A stretch of 64,000 nt of DNA, taken from positions 1-64,000 of the forward strand of contig NZ_AUCI01000006.1 of assembly GCF_000429685.1 (NCBI RefSeq), read 5' to 3'. Source of the stretch: Salibacterium aidingense DSM 18341 (GTDB lineage: Bacteria > Bacillota > Bacilli > Bacillales > Marinococcaceae). Positions 61,867 to 64,000 of the stretch are shown in pieces (position 1 is the stretch's first letter; the number at the start of each line of letters is the position of its first letter). Under the pieces are notes generated by a model. The model saw nothing but the letters and a program-made list of their open reading frames with translations. It had not been told where the DNA came from and did not search any database. A program made the translations under genes and the position numbers.

Positions 61867-62261
61867 TATGCAGGTTTAGAAAAAACGTCTCTTCTATAAA
61901 AAAGAAAAAAGACGAAAAGTGTGAAAGAAATCTGTGTATTTTTCTCACTTTTTTCTCTTTCAAAGTCACAAATCAGTCATAAATCACATCTTTTATGATA
62001 TTTCTTTTTTTTACGTTTTTCAACCATTTTCTTAAAAACTTCTCACAAAACATGTCAACCAAGAGTATTTGGAGGACAGTCCTCCTCTTTGGCTTCCCGC
62101 TAATCGGTTCAAAAGCTGATTTGGATAGCATTAAGGTGTTGGACTCTGCCATTCGTGACTTCCAACAATGCCTCCAGTGGTAAGAACAGCAATGCCACGC
62201 AGTACTTATAGAAAAACGGCTGCTATGGCAAAAAGCGGGACGCCCTGTTTTTGCCATACAA

Positions 62262-62295
62262 AAACTCCCTTGCAGTTTAGGCCCTGCAAGGGAGT
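62262..62295 (-). terminator. Terminator of yutM
   Basis: On the minus strand ACTCCCTTGCAG pairs with CTGCAAGGGAGT across an eight-base loop, then TTTTTG. Confidence 0.88.
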
Positions 62296-62302
62296 GTTCC
62301 TA

Positions 62303-62656
62303 TCAGCAATCTTCCGGTGTTCCGGTTTTTGTTGCTGTTTTGAATGAGCTGCCACAGCCGCAGTTTGCGATGGCGTTCGGGTTATCGATCGTAAATCCTC
62401 CGCCCATCATATTCTGTTTATAGTCTATAACCACACCCTCCAAAACGTCGGCGCTTTCGTTATCAATAAGCACTTCCAGCCCGCTTTGTTCAATGATGTG
62501 GTCTGTATCTTCCACTTCCGAATCAAATCCAAGTCCATAGGAAAGACCGGAACATCCTCCGCCCTTCACTCCGACACGGAGCTTGACGTTTTGGTCCTCT
62601 TCTTCTTCCATCATCTTTTTCACTTGTGCAGCGGCGGCTTCTGTGACCGTGATCAT
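62303..62656 (-). CDS. yutM: A-type iron-sulfur carrier (YutM/ErpA-like)
   Basis: 117 residues. ITVTEAAAAQVKKMM at the start and the three conserved Cys in KGGGCSGLSY and NCGCGSSF. Carries Fe-S clusters to apo-enzymes; next to yumB as in B. subtilis. ATG at 62656 with GAGGAGG; the frame stays open 31 codons further but without SD. Confidence 0.93.
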   Translation of the reverse strand: MITVTEAAAAQVKKMMEEEEDQNVKLRVGVKGGGCSGLSYGLGFDSEVEDTDHIIEQSGLEVLIDNESADVLEGVVIDYKQNMMGGGFTIDNPNAIANCGCGSSFKTATKTGTPEDC

Positions 62657-62733
62657 CGGAAAACCTCCTCTTCCTCTAAATAATCCATCTGTCGGTTGCT
62701 TTATTTTAAGTATATCGTTTTTTCCGTAAACGT

Positions 62734-62958
62734 TCAAACAATCTGCCAATGTTTACGTGTTGGATAAATTTTTGAAGGAAACCCCTCTTGCTGTGACCGC
62801 AAACCAAGCAGTCTGTTGTGTTCCTGGTCTACTTTCCGGCTGTAATGAAGAACTAATGGATGATGAAAACCGTGCGTCTGGGCAGCCTCCATCATTTTCT
62901 TGCGGAGCGCTTCTAAGTGTTCTTCCTGCAAAGCATGAGATACTTTGTTGTCCCCCAT
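62734..62958 (-). CDS. Spo0E-like aspartyl-phosphate phosphatase
   Basis: 74 residues. LEALRKKMMEAAQTHGFHHP, then VLHYSRKVDQEHNRLLG gives the family S-x-x-(L/V)-D motif, here SRKVD. Slightly longer than most, with a C-terminal basic tail. Probably acts on Spo0A~P or another response regulator. SD AGGGAGG. Upstream of yutM on the same strand, 77 bases apart. Confidence 0.78.
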   Translation of the reverse strand: MGDNKVSHALQEEHLEALRKKMMEAAQTHGFHHPLVLHYSRKVDQEHNRLLGLRSQQEGFPSKIYPTRKHWQIV

Positions 62959-63145
62959 TACGTTCCCTCCCTTACAAGGGGTTCCTCCAACTGTATGTTG
63001 ATTGTTTCTATTCTACCTTTTTTTCCATAAAAAAACAATTGTTTTTTGTACCTGCTTTATTGTTTATAACTTCCAAACTCTCTTTTATTTCCTAATATCT
63101 AGTAGTATAATGAAGCTGAATAAGGGGACAAAGGAGGCGGCTTTT

Positions 63146-64000
63146 ATAAAACTTAAATCGGATCAAATGTCGGACATTGTGGAGAAAGTACAAGGCGGAG
63201 AAAGGCTTTCGTTTGAAGATGGAGTATATTTAATGAACTCTCATGATCTGCTGACCATTGGAGCACTGGCTGACAGCGTACGAGAGAAATGGAATGGAAA
63301 CCATGTTTATTTTATCCAAAACACTCATCTAAACTACACCAATGTCTGTTATCTTGATTGTAAGCTATGTGCCTTTGGAGTCAAACCCGGGGATTCTACA
63401 TCCTATTCCCTGAGTCTTCAGGAACTGGAACGAAAATTTATCGAGATGAAAGGAAAAGGCTACACAGAACTGCACATTGTCGGGGGAGTAAACCCCAGGC
63501 TCCCCTTCACGTATTATGAAGATATGATAGCATTGGCCAGGCACCACAATCCGGACATCCATATCCAAGCTTTTACAGCGGTGGAAATTGATTATCTCGC
63601 CCGTGTTGCCAGAATTTCTGTGGAAGAAACAATTGAAAGATTAAGAAAAGCTGGACTGGGCTCGATTCTCGGCGGCGGTGCCGAAATTTTCGACCCGGAA
63701 ATACGTCGTATCATCTCCGGACACAAAACCGAATCAGACCGCTGGTTTTATATTCATCGTCTCACTCATGATCTTGATATGAAGTCCAATGCCTCCATTT
63801 TATACGGCCACATAGAAAAACCGGAGCATGTCGTTGATCACTTCATCCGCCTTCGTGAACTGCAGGATGAAACAAATGGATTCAATGCCTTTTTTGGGTT
63901 TGCTTTTCAACCCGATAACACCCAGCTGGCAAAAGAATTTAATATCGAGCGCGACTCTACCGGCTGGTACGATTTAAAAGTACTGGCCGTGGCGAGACTT
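63146..64000 (+). CDS. mqnE: Aminofutalosine synthase MqnE (3' end beyond window)
   Basis: 285 residues visible, cut by the window edge. Radical SAM motif C-x3-C-x2-C as CYLDCKLCAF, then ELHIVGGVNPRLPF and LRKAGLGSILGGGAEIFDPE, the MqnE pattern. Joins carboxyvinyloxybenzoate to SAM-derived adenosine in the futalosine route to menaquinone. The frame opens at ATA (63146), eight bases after AAAGGAGG; the first ATG (63167) is 29 bases from the SD and would lose family-conserved residues. Confidence 0.9.
   Translation, partial: MKLKSDQMSDIVEKVQGGERLSFEDGVYLMNSHDLLTIGALADSVREKWNGNHVYFIQNTHLNYTNVCYLDCKLCAFGVKPGDSTSYSLSLQELERKFIEMKGKGYTELHIVGGVNPRLPFTYYEDMIALARHHNPDIHIQAFTAVEIDYLARVARISVEETIERLRKAGLGSILGGGAEIFDPEIRRIISGHKTESDRWFYIHRLTHDLDMKSNASILYGHIEKPEHVVDHFIRLRELQDETNGFNAFFGFAFQPDNTQLAKEFNIERDSTGWYDLKVLAVARL

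Larger units (their letters stand above)
61789..62302. other. Gene-free stretch between yumB and yutM
   Basis: Contains the yumB upstream operator at 61851, an inverted repeat TATGGCAAAAA / TTTTTGCCATA at 62223-62258, and the yutM terminator. An open frame at 61973-62257 has no SD and an unlikely composition and is not called. Confidence 0.5.

Noticed and set aside
61973-62257. Minus-strand open frame of 94 codons between yumB and yutM
   Set aside because: No SD and unlikely composition; I looked for transposase likeness and found none that convinced me.
1-64000. CRISPR arrays, rRNA genes, intact insertion sequences or prophage
   Set aside because: None was seen; the repeats present are short hairpins or dispersed elements without regular spacers or transposase genes.

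Overview
The window comes from a low-to-moderate GC, spore-forming member of the Bacillaceae. Gene order over long stretches follows Bacillus subtilis: ytpB-ytpA-ytoA-metK-pckA-ytlACD-ytkD at the left, yugO-yugN-pgi-yuzA-yugI-alaT-alaR at 45-52 kb, and yuiD-yuiC-yuiB-yumB-yutM at the right. Spo0E-type phosphatases and a CotY/CotZ-type coat protein show sporulation. A gas vesicle operon, a BCCT osmolyte carrier, an NSS carrier, acidic secreted proteins and a futalosine-pathway menaquinone gene (mqnE) point to an aquatic, probably halophilic or alkaliphilic species. The genus cannot be fixed from sequence alone.

Layout: 0-10.7 kb holds terpenoid, lipase, metK (behind a SAM-I riboswitch), pckA (with a CcpN-type site), an SsuABC-like ABC transporter and a NUDIX hydrolase. 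10.9-19 kb holds patB, a small Cys protein and a twelve-gene minus-strand gas vesicle operon. 19-27 kb holds a 3-hydroxybutyrate module (GntP-type permease, dehydrogenase, sigma-54 activator, a -24/-12 promoter and a cre-like site), an unrecognised 604-residue membrane protein and a BCCT carrier. 27-33.4 kb holds a murein-peptide recycling group (DUF819, dipeptide epimerase, NlpC/P60), a dead arylamine N-acetyltransferase, a SodC lipoprotein and a coat protein.

33.5-45 kb is the accessory part. It has an RNase HI family protein, a putative DUF559-like nuclease fused to a winged helix and followed by four REP-like units, an LLM flavin oxidoreductase pair with an HxlR regulator, motAB, DUF genes, and a MntA-HepT toxin-antitoxin module. 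That module is joined at its 3' end to a tRNA-Ala-like sequence and lies next to the true tRNA-Ala(GGC). A second, decayed hepT fragment lies 1.1 kb away.

45-64 kb is mostly conserved core: K+ channel, pgi, S1-domain protein, NSS carrier, alanine transaminase and its regulator, luxS, a glycerophosphodiesterase, bioY, a DctPQM TRAP transporter, NADH dehydrogenase type 2, an A-type Fe-S protein and the start of mqnE, which seems to begin with AUA.

Three families of dispersed repeats mark intergenic regions: a CCGAACG hairpin (four copies), a GC-rich element of about 125 bp (two copies, both between convergent genes), and the GGACATTTRTTCC units. No rRNA or CRISPR array was seen.
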